The notes: generated by a model from the sequence alone, not told the origin. Shown: positions 49,733-61,888, counted from the first letter of the stretch. The stretch: 64,000 nucleotides of DNA from Panopea generosa (GCA_029582155.1 CM055909.1:22837347-22901346), one strand, 5' to 3'. Numbers and translations are program-made.

Positions 49733-51876
49733 CAGAAAAACTCACCGTCCACCCAACTATTAATTATGGGTACAACTAAGGCTTTTATTTATGAGCCTTA
49801 TATGTTAGAAAATAGTCAAGTCAAAACAAGATTTAGGTTAACTCGAAATAAAAAGCTATCTTTACTATTTCCAACACTGTTTACTATTGAAAGCAAAGTG
49901 CATGCATGGTTTCTTAGAGAGCCTGAATGTGGTCTAACGGAGAAAGACACACGACTGGTCGAGTAATAACATTCTGTGAGACTAGACTAGATCTTTCGTC
50001 ACCGTAGTTAGAATTCCTGAGGGAGTCGTGTTTATATTGGCACACTGACAACGCTGTAATGAAGTACATCTCCGTTATCGCGTCTCCAGTAACAAAACGG
50101 TTATAGGCGAAATGAAGGGAAGTGGAGAGCTGGTGCACTGTGGTACGGTTTCCGTGAAATTGTTTACATGAACTTTTTTTTTCGTTTGAGAATCTTATTT
50201 TTTTTTGTAATTGCAATTCAATTCGCATGATGATTATTGTGCGTGATTTTTTTAAAAGAAAAAATTGTACAGTATAAAAAACAGTTGCTGTTCCAATGGC
50301 GTATATTTTCTTTTTTTTAATATAAAATACCTGCTATTATTTTGACGAAGGACTGACGAACGGAAGGACGCACTAATGAAACTATATTTCTTAGGGACAG
50401 TTTTTAACATAAAAACGCTTTTCCAATTAAAACTTTTAAAAAAATGTGATTATCAACTCAGTAAATAAATGTAATGACGCAGAGAATGGGCACTTATTTC
50501 ACTACAAAACAAATAAATAAAATAAACATAAAATTTTTGAAAAAAGATATGTGAAAGGTTATAAGCCTAATAATTACAATAGGTACATAGAATCATTTTG
50601 TACGTACAAATCATTACGGACAGACAGACGGGTGGACATGCAGACAGACGGACATCGACAGGCAGACTCACGAAAATAAAACATTGATTGTAACATTTTA
50701 AGCATCAGTTCCAGTTTGATGGAAATACACGTACACCGTAAAATATAGGTGCTCAAACTTTTGAACTCTGAATCTTCTCGCTAGTTTTGAATGACATTGC
50801 AACACTTTCTCACATAGACAGCGGCAGTAGAACAATACACATCTCAGCGAAGTCATTCAATATTCAAACAATCATTTTCCTCTCCTAATTTTCCAGTCTA
50901 AAGTCATCACCTTCCTTTCATCAAAACGTGACAAGATATCCGCCATCTTGGTATTCCCTGGACGGGTTCAATGGTTTTCTTGCAATCAAGCTCCCCCAAG
51001 TACAATGATGAATCACTTTCGTTAATGGGTCGATATGAAATCCCCCTGAACCAGTCCGGTTTAATTGAATCTCCAGCCCTCATCCAATAATTTCGTTCAA
51101 GGAATAAAGGATGCGTTTTTTTGTATCCAATTAGAGAATTATAAAATATTAATTTGCTAGAAAATCGATAGTAACGAGAACGTAAATGGGAGGGTTAATT
51201 GGGTTAGAAATTTAAAACGTCACAATTTATCTGAGGCAATAAAACGTTGGTTTTTTTTTTAAAAAAATCAATATCATTTGCTTAGAACGGCAGCGCAATC
51301 AAGGTTTTTAGAACGTGTAAAAGCTTTTATTGTTTTTTGCACGTATGAACACATTTTTGACAAGAGTTTTATTTCATGCATTATCAAAATAAAACTATAA
51401 AAGTACTTTTATGAAGGTTAAAGAGACACTGGGTAGTTTAAATTAATTTTCTCTTGACGTTATTTATGATAAGTGTGTATGTTAATGATTCAAATATGAA
51501 ATACAAACCCGGTTATGTATACAGACCGTAAATTGAAAAGGGGGCACAACTCTGACTAATAGTTAAACAAAACGTCCAATTCATCTGTGACAAAAAGTAA
51601 GACTTGACTATCAATAACAGTTCCGTATCGTTCTAATGAGTTCATATGTTCAGGTGTGAGGATCTCATGAAAGTTATTTTTCAAATTAATGCTTGATATT
51701 GTAGTTGTCGTCGTTGTCGTCGTCGTCTTGGTCGACGTCATTGTCGTTGTCATTTTTGTCGTTGTTATTAATGTTAATATTTCAGATCTGTTATTTTTAT
51801 CATTACCATTATTATTGATGTTATTACTATAATTACTTTTATTACTATTATTCTACAACAACTACTACATGTACTA

Positions 51877-51880
<4 letters not shown>
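49733..51880. other. Unique sequence, no gene seen
   Basis: A stretch of 49760-49890 resembles 53400-53470 (ATTATTGGTA/ATTATGGGTA, then TAGAAAATAGT), so it may be a diverged dispersed repeat. The string GGACAGACAGACGG near 50620 resembles molluscan repeat tails. A GC-richer patch at 50870-51090 includes GCCATCTTGG, a YY1-like site. No exon recognised. Confidence 0.35.
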
Positions 51881-51924
<44 letters not shown>

Positions 51925-51985
51925 TTATTCTCGTTATTATTAGTATTATTATTATTATCATCATAATTATTATTATTATTATTAT

Positions 51986-52048
<63 letters not shown>

Positions 52049-52165
52049 TTGTAATAGTAGCAGTTGTTGTTGTAGTAGTAGTAGTAGTAGTAGTAGTAGT
52101 AATTATAGCGGAGCAGCAGAAACAGCAGTAGCAGCAGCAGTAGAAGTTGCAGCAGCAGTAGAAGT
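51881..52165. repeat. (ATT)n / (TAG)n / (CAG)n compound microsatellite
   Basis: Interrupted ATT units to about 52047, then TAG units (52072-52100), then degenerate CAG units (to 52165). Confidence 0.95.
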
Positions 52166-53149
52166 AATAGTAATATCATTACATTATTATTATCTTTATC
52201 ATTAATCTATTTATACTTTTTTCTGCAATATGATCAGGTTGACAAGTGTGCAAACTTCGGATGTACTTGCATGTATTTTAACATTTTGTTGACGTTTCTT
52301 CGAAAATATGGGTTTAAAATTCTGAAAACATTTAACTCCCTCATACTACGCGCGTCGTAATGTTATCACGTATCAGTTACTGATCAAATCTCGTTATAAT
52401 GAATAATATCGTCAACAATTTCCCGGACTGTATGTTTACAAAGTCTCGTTCGTATCAATTGGCACGATGAAAGTATATTTACGGGTTGCACCCGAGTCAT
52501 GTCCAGGGGTCCTCAGTAGCCGATTATACTAAAGCGCGATCATAGTTCCACTTGCCTCCCACCGCTGAGGTAGTTGGTTCGATCCTAGCTTAACACTTAA
52601 TATGATTAAATATGACGCGTGAACATGCGTTGAATCTACGAGGTATTTCTATATTGTCTCGTTTCCCTATAAGCACTCGTCATTCACCGCTGATTCAAGT
52701 GGTAAAGTGCTAGTACTGGTAACCCTTCCATGATCCCAGGAAAGAGTGGTTAGGTTAGCTGATCGTCCGATAGCCCCCAATGGCATAACAATGACGTTAG
52801 ATATTTTAAAAAAAAACACCTTTTACAGGAATGGTTTAATATTTTTTATATCAACGCATATAACAGTAGACTATCCCCACGTGGATACGTGCAGACTAAT
52901 ACGTTGTTTTTTATTGAGCTTAGACTTAGATTTTACTTAATGTACGTGAATAAAATACGATATTTCTGCTTTTTATGGATGAATATCGTGTACTATCAAA
53001 ATGTTTTATTGTCTGGATATAAATGATAAATGATATTGAGTCAAGAATTATTGATCCGAAATAGAAATAAGTAATTACTGGGTTACGATCAGTAACACTC
53101 ATTTGTAGATACATGTTGCTGTCTTAACTCTAACTGATTCGTGCAATGC
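52166..53149. other. Unique sequence with one tRNA-like fragment
   Basis: At 52525-52590 AAGCGCGATCATAGTTCCAC and TAGTTGGTTCGATCCTAGC (B-box-like) suggest the head of an old tRNA-Leu-type SINE on the + strand. No gene recognised. Confidence 0.35.
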
Positions 53150-53352
53150 GTGCTAAGTTGTGGTCAAGCCAGTGTCCAGGAAAGTAAATTTAATAATATA
53201 AGCAAAAAATCGCCGTTGCTGAACACAACATGTACTGCGTTCAGTTCGGTTAAGCACTTGCTAACTTTAGCTAACTTATTTTCATGTACACTGACTCAAA
53301 CTCAAGTTAGCATGCTGTACGCAATCATTTTAGGGAACCAGCTCAGGCAGCA
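53150..53352 (+). repeat. Dispersed repeat family F, copy 1
   Basis: TGCGTTCAGTTCGGTT, TTGCTAACTTTAGCTAAC, TTTTCATGTACACTGA and TTTTAGGGAACCAG are colinear with 63470-63665. The + frame is open in both copies across this block. Family unknown; no TIR or target duplication was defined. Confidence 0.7.
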
Positions 53353-53833
53353 ATAGAACATAAACGAAAGCTGCATTTCGATTCTCCACCCCCAACTGTA
53401 AATTATTGGTAAATCTAAGACTTTTACTTGTAAGGTTTATATGTATAGAAAATAGTGTCATTTCTTGTCAACTCGATAATCATTTCAGCAGATGTAAATC
53501 GATTCAACATATAATGGATTATTTATTTTAACCTATAAAACAGTATATTAAATATTCATTCACCATTTTGACATTTTATCCCTAGCCCCGCTTTTTGGAG
53601 TCGTTACGATGCAAAAAAAATGTGTTTTTTTTTGAAGGTTGGATGAATGGGTGTGGTAAAGGTGTTGGCAGAACTTGTGGCCCAACCCCATTACATGTAA
53701 AATAATGAAATAAAATATGTTAAAACTTAAGGTGTCAGTAAGTTAGTTTGGTGAAAGTGGTTAGGGTGGGGTTCAGAGGTTGGGCTTATCGAAAAGGAAA
53801 TGTTCTGAAAACTTGCCTCCATCATTTCTCTAA

Positions 53834-54168
53834 ACCACACGAAGTTGTTGTTGTATGGTGTTTAGCGTCGCTTTCAACAATTGTTCAGTCACATCGCGAC
53901 GGTGTCTACTTGAGACAGTATTCTGAGCGCTGTCACACTGGAGAATCATGCCGCAGACACATGGTATGATACCCCACCCAGTCACATTATACTGACACCG
54001 GGCAGACCAGACCTAGAACTCTCCTCTAAATGCTGAGCGTCAAGCGAGGAAGCTTCTAGTACCATTTTTAAAGTCTTTGGTATGGCCCGGCCGGAGATCG
54101 AACCCACGACCTTCCGCATGCGAGGCGGACGCTCTACCACTAGACCACGCCGCGGTCTACCACACGAA
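53834..54168 (-). mobile_element. Full-length tRNA-derived SINE with target-site duplication
   Basis: The body 53844-54158 (315 bp, minus strand) is flanked by perfect 10-bp direct repeats ACCACACGAA (53834-53843 and 54159-54168). On the minus strand the tRNA-like head has an A box TGGTCTAGTGG (54137-54147), an anticodon-arm-like GCCTCGCATGCGG (tRNA-Ala-like) and a B box GGTTCGATCTC (54094-54104). It is followed by an unrelated body with GTGACTGGGTGGGG and a (CAA)n tail next to the target duplication. Head, body, tail and duplication are all intact, so insertion was fairly recent. Confidence 0.9.
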
Positions 54169-55338
54169 ATGAAATTAACAATATATTTATAAAAAAAATA
54201 CATCTTAAGATATGGAATTATGATATCTTGTACATTTTTTTAACTCTGTGATGTGTCAGTTACAGTGCCGTGAACTTTTGATTCCTTCACTTTCTATCTG
54301 ATGAACATCACAAACACATCTAAACGTGCAGATAACTGTTGGCAGGCTGGCTATTAATCATACGTCGTTGCCATGACGATGCATTTCATCGATTTCTAAA
54401 AAGTTTATACTATATTACGGCACGCATGATATGGTATACGTAAAACCCATATTAAGCACATTACACGTGGTGTCGAGAGCCGTTACGTAGTTTAACGCAC
54501 ACCGAATCAGTCATACCATAAAATGTGAACCGAAAGGAAACTAACAACCGGAGCATTGCTCGACAGTTTACGCTAAATTTCGAATATATCGGCAGTGACG
54601 TCATTTTTTGTGTGTTATGCGTACAACGTAGCGCACACAAACTATTTTGTAGGACAAACAATGGCAATTTCAGTGAAAATGTACTCGATACAATTACATG
54701 AAAACCACGTTCTAGGAGCAAAATTCTATTATTTTTTATATCTGATCTGTCGATCTCTGCTATAAACGAAACTGACCAAGTGAATTGAGTCGGCTATTTT
54801 GATATTCGATATTCACCATGAAACTGACATAACCATAACCTCCTCATTTTCCAGTATTGAAGAGTTACATACTGAAAAATCGAAAACGGAAAAAAAAACA
54901 AATATTTATCTTTGAACTGCTGAAATTATATTTGGGATAAACTCCCGGCACACAGAACCGATATTTTCTTCGAAACAATACCAGGTGAGAGCGAACCTGA
55001 AATGAATAATTGGAGCTCGAACCCGGAACTTCTGCAATAAGAAGTAAGCCATCTTGGGACAAAGCCTTATAACCTTGAACATGGTTCGGACTCTTAGGGT
55101 GCTATCCGTAAATATATGCACTTTTTTTGTTAAACATTTTAATAGATACGAGTACAAGTAAGTATAGGATCTAGGAATTTGTTTGCAAGTTTATTTAAAA
55201 ATAACGGACAACAACCGATTACTTTAAAACGGCAATAGGTAAATAAGGATATGATTTAATTGTGTCTACATTTAATGATTACAAACGTGTCAAATGTTTC
55301 CTCACTTTAAACCACATTTTAGAGTACGAATGTTCAGG
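54169..55338. other. Unique sequence with one tRNA-like fragment
   Basis: At about 55006-55080 the minus strand has AGTTCCGGGTTCGAGCTCC (B-box-like) preceded by GGCTTTGTCCCAAGATGG, a possible SINE head. No gene recognised. Confidence 0.35.
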
Positions 55339-55366
55339 GTGGGGTGGGGGGGGGGGGGGGGGAGGG
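55339..55366. repeat. Poly(G) tract
   Basis: GGTGGGGT followed by 18 or so G, then AGGGG. Confidence 0.95.
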
Positions 55367-55399
55367 GAGTTGGTATTTACACTGGAATTTACACCGGAA

Positions 55400-55614
55400 T
55401 TTTACACCGGGATTTTATGAATTTGCACTTAATATCTGAAAATTGTATATCAATTAGAAACGAACGTACCATATTCCCTCGTATAAACGCCTCTACTACC
55501 TCCCCAATCCCCACTAATAAACGCCTACTCGCCCATCAATTTTGGTCCGAAAATTGTAATTTAAAGTTTCAAGTCAAATAATTATCAAACACAATAGAGT
55601 GTATCATTTAGTAG
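55400..55614. other. Possible dispersed-repeat fragment
   Basis: CCCTCGTATAAACGCC and CTAATAAACGCC resemble a phrase common in invertebrate dispersed repeats. It is too short to assign. Confidence 0.3.
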
Positions 55615-56215
55615 CGAGATGCAAGTTTCCTATCCTTCTATGTCAGTCCTTGCCATTATGAACCCCGGGTGACAGTTACCTATCCTTCTATATCAGTCCT
55701 TGACATTATGAACCCCAGGTGACAGTTTCCTATCCGTATATGTCAGTCCTTGCCATTATGAACCCCAGGTGGCAGTTACATATCCTTCTATACCAGTCCT
55801 TGCCATTATGATCCCCGGGTGATAGTTTCCTATCCATATATATAAGTCCTTGACATTATGAACCCCATGTGACAGTTTCCTATCCTTATATATCAGTCCT
55901 TGCCATTATGAACTCCGGGTGACTATTTCCTATCCTTCTATGTCAGTCCTTGCCATTATGATTCCTGGGCGACAGTTCCCTGTCCTTCTATATCTATCCT
56001 TGTCATTATGAATCAAGGATGACAGTTTCCTATCCTTCTATATCATTATGAACCCAATGTGACAGTGACCTATCCTTCTATATCAGTCCTTGCCATTATG
56101 AACCCCGGGCGACAGTTTCCTATCCTTCTATATCAGTCTTTGTCATTATGAACCCGTGCGACAGTTTCCTATCCTTATATATCAGTCCTTACCATTATGA
56201 AATCCAAGGTGACAG
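55615..56215. repeat. 50-bp minisatellite, about twelve copies
   Basis: Units of CAGTCCTTGCCATTATGAAC plus CCCGGGTGACAGTTTCCTAT plus CCTTCTATAT, 50 bp each, with one shortened unit near 56040. Copies differ by 5-15%. Confidence 0.93.
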
Positions 56216-56431
56216 GGGATTTTTTCCTTACTTGCGTTGTATTCCGTAGTCAGCCTCACGGATGGGATATACGTTTGTTCAATCGTAAGCAAAGATAAAA
56301 ATATTTCTGATTGGTCCGTAAACGACCTGGAATTTTTATGAAAGACTTCACCCTTTCTTCAGATTATGTAAAAATATGTTGTTTATTTGAGAAAAAAATA
56401 GGTTTTTCTTCTTGAAACATACTTCCAATTC

Positions 56432-56506
56432 CGCCAACGTTTGAAACGTAGACGGAAATAGTCGAGTGCTGTTCCGAACGTACGCGGAAATAGCCGAGCA
56501 TTGTTC
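56432..56506 (-). promoter_or_regulatory. Direct pair of CTCGRCTATTTCCG motif
   Basis: On the minus strand GCTCGGCTATTTCCGCG (near 56500) and ACTCGACTATTTCCGTC (near 56460) lie about 35 bp apart, each preceded by GAACA-like sequence. They match the motif pairs at 22938-23322. A short ATGGC-starting frame begins 57 bp downstream on the + strand (56562). Function unknown. Confidence 0.4.
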
Positions 56507-56599
56507 ATAGTGCGCTCCGAATTGTGGGAACGCAAAGAGTTCCATTCTTTTGCATTCGGTGTATGGCAGACCTGAAAATGAAGGACGTAAGGAAGCTTG

Positions 56600-57489
56600 A
56601 CGTCCTATGTCTGGTTAGCTATGTTTGATTTGTAAATCGAACATGCGCAGTGAAGCTGTCAAGTAAGGGAGACGAGATGGGAGACGAGATAGACGAAAAA
56701 ATAGACAGACTGTGTACGCGTGACAAGATATAGGACAAGTCTATCTATGGCATCGATCCGATTCTGGTGAGTGATGCCAATTTTTCTCAGAACGCGATAA
56801 ACGAGTTATATGGGCAAATATTTTGCTAATAAAGGCGCTGTAATTCTAAAATATTTATGATATTACAACCTAAGACGGTTCTCAAAGACGCAGTGGTGAA
56901 GATTGTATCAGCTGAACATGTAATCGTATTAGAAGTCATCCACATGCCTCATAATGGAGAAAATGACTGCGTAGTGACTCCATCGCATGCAGCGAAAGCG
57001 TATTAAGGCATGAATGGCAATTTGAGCCGATTTTACAAATATTGTATTTTCTCTTATAAAACACACGACCATTTTCATATATTAGCACTAGTATATGAGT
57101 TTAGTTTAAACAATGGTTTTGTTGTCGCTTTTAAATTTTGGTGTGTGTTTTTTTGTGTTTTTTTGGTATACATTTTGTAATCAAGCGTATTTGGCATATA
57201 CAAATATATGATAGAAATAAAAAAACATTGCAGTTAATAATCAGATTTTTTTTTCCATTCTTATAGATATATTACGTCATTTTTATTACTGAATACTGCA
57301 GTGTGGTTGATTGAAACTAGTGATTTTTTAATTATGTTTGTTTGTTTTTACTCTCTGATACTTTTCTTTTTTAGTTCTTTTGTGTACTATTATTTTCTGA
57401 ACACAAATGGACACCATACTGGAGTGTTCTGATATGATCGAGACGATGGTCTGATTTTTTGTCGCCTATTTCAACAGTATTTCAGTTAT
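56600..57489. other. Unique sequence, no gene seen
   Basis: Includes GGGAGACGAGAT repeated twice near 56670. Nothing else recognised. Confidence 0.4.
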
Positions 57490-57719
57490 TTAACCCTTTA
57501 CTTCATAGATACGCGTTTTCCGGCACCAATCACAGAAGGCCTTTGAAAACAGTGCAGGAAGAGTTCAGATTGCTCGTAACGAGCAATCTGAACACTTCCT
57601 GCACTGTTTTCCACTCTGTCAGTTAATATAAACATAATTCACCCATTGCTGATATGTGGTGAATTAATACTTTCAAAATAAGAGGTGTCCAAAGGCGTCT
57701 ATATGAAGTAAAGGGTTAA
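57490..57719. mobile_element. piggyBac-type MITE (TTAA target duplications)
   Basis: A 222-bp element (57494-57715) bounded by TTAA on both sides (57490-57493, 57716-57719). Terminal inverted repeats start CCCTTTACTTCATA, perfect for 14 bp, then partly matching. TTAA duplication with CCC-starting ends is the hallmark of piggyBac-superfamily elements. There is no coding capacity, so movement would need a transposase supplied elsewhere. It carries a long internal palindrome. Confidence 0.85.
57545..57611. repeat. 33-bp near-perfect palindrome inside the MITE
   Basis: The left arm 57545-57577 and right arm 57579-57611 are complementary at 32 of 33 positions around a single central A. It can form a cruciform or an RNA hairpin, but the loop is too small for a normal microRNA precursor. 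Confidence 0.93.
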
Positions 57720-59007
57720 AAGCAGTCAGCACACCTTATTATCGCTCCATGGATCCGCCGACTATTAACCAGTCCTAGACACATCTTGCATCTGCAAGTC
57801 AATGACTACCTCCTCACATACTTAGACATCGGAGATTAATGGCCGTAGGCGAAGTCTGGTGACACAAAGACTGTGGTCGGACGGTAATTCAAACTCACAA
57901 CCCCAGACGCGGTCCAGAATATAACTCATAATAATATGCATGCACTAGTAGTCGCTGTCGTACAGCACAGTACTGCATAGCGTCGTATTTTATTTAAAAT
58001 TTTAATACGCCGGTGTGAAACCTGTTGTACTAATTTCAGTTTGCGCGCTATTGTGTGAATTTTCCTTTTTTTATTTTTTACCATTTATGTTTTTTTATGT
58101 TTTGTTTATTATGGAACAATGAACAAAAACGCACAGATGGTTTAAATAACAACTGTATTACCAACGTTTTGCAAAAAAATAATCATAGCTATGAAATATA
58201 TTATTCACACAAAAAATACACACACACACAATCAATCTTCATGTGAACACAATTTCATATAAAGACGTGAAAATGTTTTTTTTATTTGTTGTTGTTGCTT
58301 TTAATATAAGCGTCCGTGTGTTATTTAACATTATTTTAAAATTTAGAACATGCAATGGTTGCTTGTCTAGTCCATTTGTTTAGTTCATCAATTTTGAATC
58401 AATCCTTTATGCGTGGACTGGTTTATTATAAGTCATTTAATGATGAAGATTAGTTTGATTTGATTTGTTTGGTTCGTATTTTTCACAAATTATCCGTATA
58501 AAACCGAATTGTTTATAAATGGATTTGTTAAAAACACGTTCATGTTTAGTTCTTGCGAAGTGGATTATTTATAAGTTCCTATGTTTTTGGTGTTGTTTTG
58601 TTAATATGACGATTCATGGACTGGTTTTATAGTGTTGCAAGTTTCTAAGCAAACATAAATAAGTAACCAGTCTCCATCCCGCTTTTTATATTATGGCAAT
58701 TCAATTCTATTCAAACGCTTTATTCCTCCTATTAGACATTAGTACATACTTAATGAATAACACTCAAACCGCAATAACGTTAACAACAACAATATATATA
58801 TATATTGAATATATATGAATATAATGATACATGCGTACGAACGCACATACGCATGCACGCACACTGGAAACAGCTATACATTATTACATCAACATTGATC
58901 AGTGGTAAAATACATAATTTTCTATATTATAGTCATCAAGTAATGCTTATAAACACGACGATAGTATATCAAAAACTATATATATATATGATCTTGCATT
59001 ATTAGAT
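57720..59007. other. Unique sequence, old repeat fragments possible
   Basis: A stretch of 57735-57905 has a SINE-like look on the minus strand but no clear A and B boxes. AT microsatellite at 58790-58812. No gene recognised. Confidence 0.35.
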
Positions 59008-59229
59008 TGTGAAAATTGTATTAAAAACGCCAAATATGCTTTAGCTAATAAAGATTTATTTCATGTTATCATAAAATGCCCAGCTTAAAAATATATTCGT
59101 AGCTATTATAATAGAAACGTGAGTACTACACATAAATTTTAATCAATTCTTCAGTCAAATATTAAAACAAATCATAAACACAAGTCTATTCGTTTTTGAA
59201 GCGTTTGTAATAAGAAAATCTATTATAAA
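59008..59229 (+). pseudogene. Decayed non-LTR retrotransposon (LINE) C-terminal fragment
   Basis: One + frame from 59008 reads C-x2-C, then LFHVIIKCPA, a stop, KYIRSYYNR, and a further Lys-rich stretch with two more stops. The order matches the C-terminal zinc-knuckle region of LINE reverse-transcriptase proteins (C-x2-C ... HF...CP.Y..IR..Y, then a helical tail), known from many invertebrate elements. Three in-frame stops and no upstream reverse-transcriptase motifs show an old, 5'-truncated copy. The assignment rests on motif resemblance alone. Confidence 0.45.
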
Positions 59230-59580
59230 TAACAATACGCAGTTTTATGAATATTCATATCACTGAACACTGGGAACTGGGAACTTAATCAATTAAACGT
59301 GTCATTATTACAGAATTGTTTTTGCGCAAGCACATTCTCGTAAATTGTCGTCTGTGTGACAAGTTTTATATTATATTTAATATTCTTAGATACCTTAAAT
59401 GTGTCTGTGTATTGTGTATATAAATGTTTGTATGTCATAATGAGGAATTCTCCTTCTTTTTTTTCTTCATATAAAAACACCCCAACATAAAAAATATTAA
59501 GCAATTATTAGTTAAAATACATTTCTGGCTGTATTCAGTGTATTATGATATGAAATTAATTCACTGTCAACGTATGTGTA
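59230..59580. other. Unique AT-rich sequence, no feature seen
   Basis: Nothing recognised. Confidence 0.4.
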
Positions 59581-59582
59581 GA

Positions 59583-59634
<52 letters not shown>

Positions 59635-59640
59635 TGTGTG
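59583..59640. repeat. (GCGT)n microsatellite
   Basis: About fourteen GTGC units. The Arg-Ala-Cys-Val frames on each strand are by-products. Confidence 0.97.
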
Positions 59641-59765
59641 AACAGTATATGCGTATGCCGTTGTGTCTGAACGCCCATATGCTGGCATGTGCATGCAAAT
59701 TCGGTAAATATGGATTAAGTCTCTAGCAGAATTTCAATTCTTATTAAAAGCCAGCAACTCTCAGC

Positions 59766-59915
59766 GGGGCCTCTATGGTTAAGTGGTCTAAGGTGACGTG
59801 TCAAGATCGCCCCTCCCCCACCACCAGTAACACTGAGGCCGTGGGCTCCAGCCAAGCTGGGTGCAAACATTGTATGTGAACACGTTTATAAGTATCTTAA
59901 GGAAATACGGTGGTC
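59766..59915 (+). mobile_element. tRNA-Leu-like SINE family D, copy 3
   Basis: ATGGTTAAGTGGTCTAAGG (A-box region) and TGAGGCCGTGGGCTCCAGCC (decayed B box) are followed by GGAAATACGGTGGTCC, the body element shared with the other family D copies. Confidence 0.65.
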
Positions 59916-59967
59916 CTTAACTCGGACGTCCTGTACCAATAAACCATGTTGTCATATGTAGCCTGTA

Positions 59968-60170
59968 AAAGCATGTCCTAGTACCTAACATCTCCTGATT
60001 CAGGTATGACCCAATAATAAAGCATGGAATCCCCTATCTGTCCTACAATTCATGGCACTCGAATGCATTTTACCAAACTGTGACGTAATTCAACTTCCGT
60101 TGAAGCAACTGACCAATGAGCACGCTCGCTTCTATATAACAGTCCCCAGCGGAAAAAGCAAGGACTATCA
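59968..60170 (+). repeat. Dispersed repeat family B, copy 3
   Basis: CTAACATCTCC, CAATTCATGGCA, TGTGACGTAATTCAACTTCC, GAAGCAACTGACCAATGAG and ACAGTCCCCAGCGGAAA are colinear with 3690-3905 and partly with 11697-11830. Confidence 0.7.
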
Positions 60171-60930
60171 CCCCCACCCCACCCCCATCCCCGCGCACAC
60201 TCGCAAACACACTCGCCCCTCTCCCACACACACCTTCAACGCGTACACCTATTTCAGTTCTCTTGTTTAAATACGTAATATGTGCATTTCATATTTCAAA
60301 TTGCTCCAATGGTTTGCATTCTTGTTAAACTAAACAACGTGACGCGTTCTACATTTGAGACTTTATTGCCTTGTTAATTCGACAATGCTTTTATTTTGCT
60401 GGTATCGAGGAGGAAAAACATTTATTTTATTGCTCCGGTAACGTGTTGCATTATATTCTTCATCAATCAAAAGGAATGTATCGTCTTCACGTCGCCGTAA
60501 CGATGTTCGCTGCAGTTAATAATTTAGAGCTCAAAGGAAAGATCAGAGTAGAAATGCAAGGAGAAAAAATAACCATCTTGCAATTAAAAATTCATCAAGT
60601 TCAGATTTCAATATAACTTTGTAACATAATAAACGAAACTGACGGCTCGTTTAAATTTATAATATTCTGTTTGCAGTGTTAATGAGAACTGAAATCCAAT
60701 TATAGACGTTAAACATTATGTGGGTGATTTTTTTTTACAGATTAGTATTTTTTTAATAATATATGAGGTTTTAAATCAACGAATATCGTTTCTTTAAGAA
60801 GGTGCGGCACGTCACATGATTCTTGCATATCGTGGAGAAAAGATATTATAGTTCGCAATATATATAGTTTTCTGGAACCATAAAATCTTCAGACAGACAA
60901 ATACATTATCTAAATATCGATGATCACCTT
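60171..60930. other. Unique sequence, no feature seen
   Basis: The 81-codon + frame 60371-60616 has no recognised domain. Confidence 0.4.
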
Positions 60931-61196
60931 TGATATTCATTATCATAATAATCATAAACAACATTTTTTTTATCTTCATCATTATCATAATTGTTATCAT
61001 CATCATAACCGCCATAATCTTCATAATCACAATCTACTTCATCAAAACCTTCATAACCATCATCACCTTCATTAGCAGCATCATTATCATTATTACCATT
61101 ATCTTCAGTCAGTTTTACCATTTTCAGTATCATCATATTTATTATCATCAACTTCAGTACCGTCATCTTCCTTATCATCAACTTCAGTAATACCAA
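60931..61196. repeat. Degenerate ATC/ATT trinucleotide repeat
   Basis: Long stretch of imperfect TCATCA/TTATCA units; reads as Ile-rich or Asp/Asn-rich peptides in chance frames. Confidence 0.85.
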
Positions 61197-61660
61197 GGAT
61201 TTGTATATATTCTCTATAAAAAGTCCTTGGTATAACCATCTGCATTATATGTATCACGATCTGCATCGTCATCATCTACTACTGGTATATCAATCCCCTT
61301 ATCCATATGTTCAATTTCATTATCATCTCCATTATCACAAACTTCATTACCATTTCCATTACGCAAATCTTTATTATCAACATCTGAATTATCATCAGTT
61401 TGATTAATGTCATCTGCATTATACGTAACACTATCTGCACCGTCATCATCTTCAACTTGTATCTCAAACCTTCTTATCCACATCTGCATTATTCTCATCT
61501 TCATTAATGCCATCGCTATTTTACATATCACGATCTGCATCGTCATCATCTACGACTGATATCGCAATCCCTTTATCCACATCATCTGCATTTTACGTAT
61601 CACGATCTGCATCGTCATCATCTACTACTGGTATCTCAACCCCCGTCTCATCTTTAGGCT
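61197..61660. repeat. Degenerate minisatellite (ATCTGCATCGTCATCATCTA)
   Basis: The block TATCACGATCTGCATCGTCA plus TCATCTACTACTGGTATCTC recurs near 61243, 61413, 61520 and 61590 at irregular spacing. A 9-bp inverted repeat (TACCAAGGA/TCCTTGGTA, 61192-61233) sits at its left edge. Confidence 0.8.
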
Positions 61661-61888
61661 TCGTGCCCCCAATAGTATATTCCACTTTTTACGGCATTTC
61701 TAGAATTACCCGTAATTAATCATTCGACATCATATCACTGATACGCGATACGCCAGGCTTTGCAGCAAAGGTACATCCGTCTTTCTCATCGTCAGATTAA
61801 AGGAAGCCGCTCTGACTTATTAACTAATTTGAGAATTAATGCGTTCCGTTATTTATAATGTACTGATATACAAGAAACACCGGTGGTC

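Noticed and set aside
54090..54158. Possible tRNA-Ala gene on the minus strand
   Set aside because: It is the head of a 315-bp element flanked by target-site duplications, so a SINE.
57545..57611. MicroRNA precursor
   Set aside because: The stem is near-perfect but the loop is about one base, and it lies inside a MITE.
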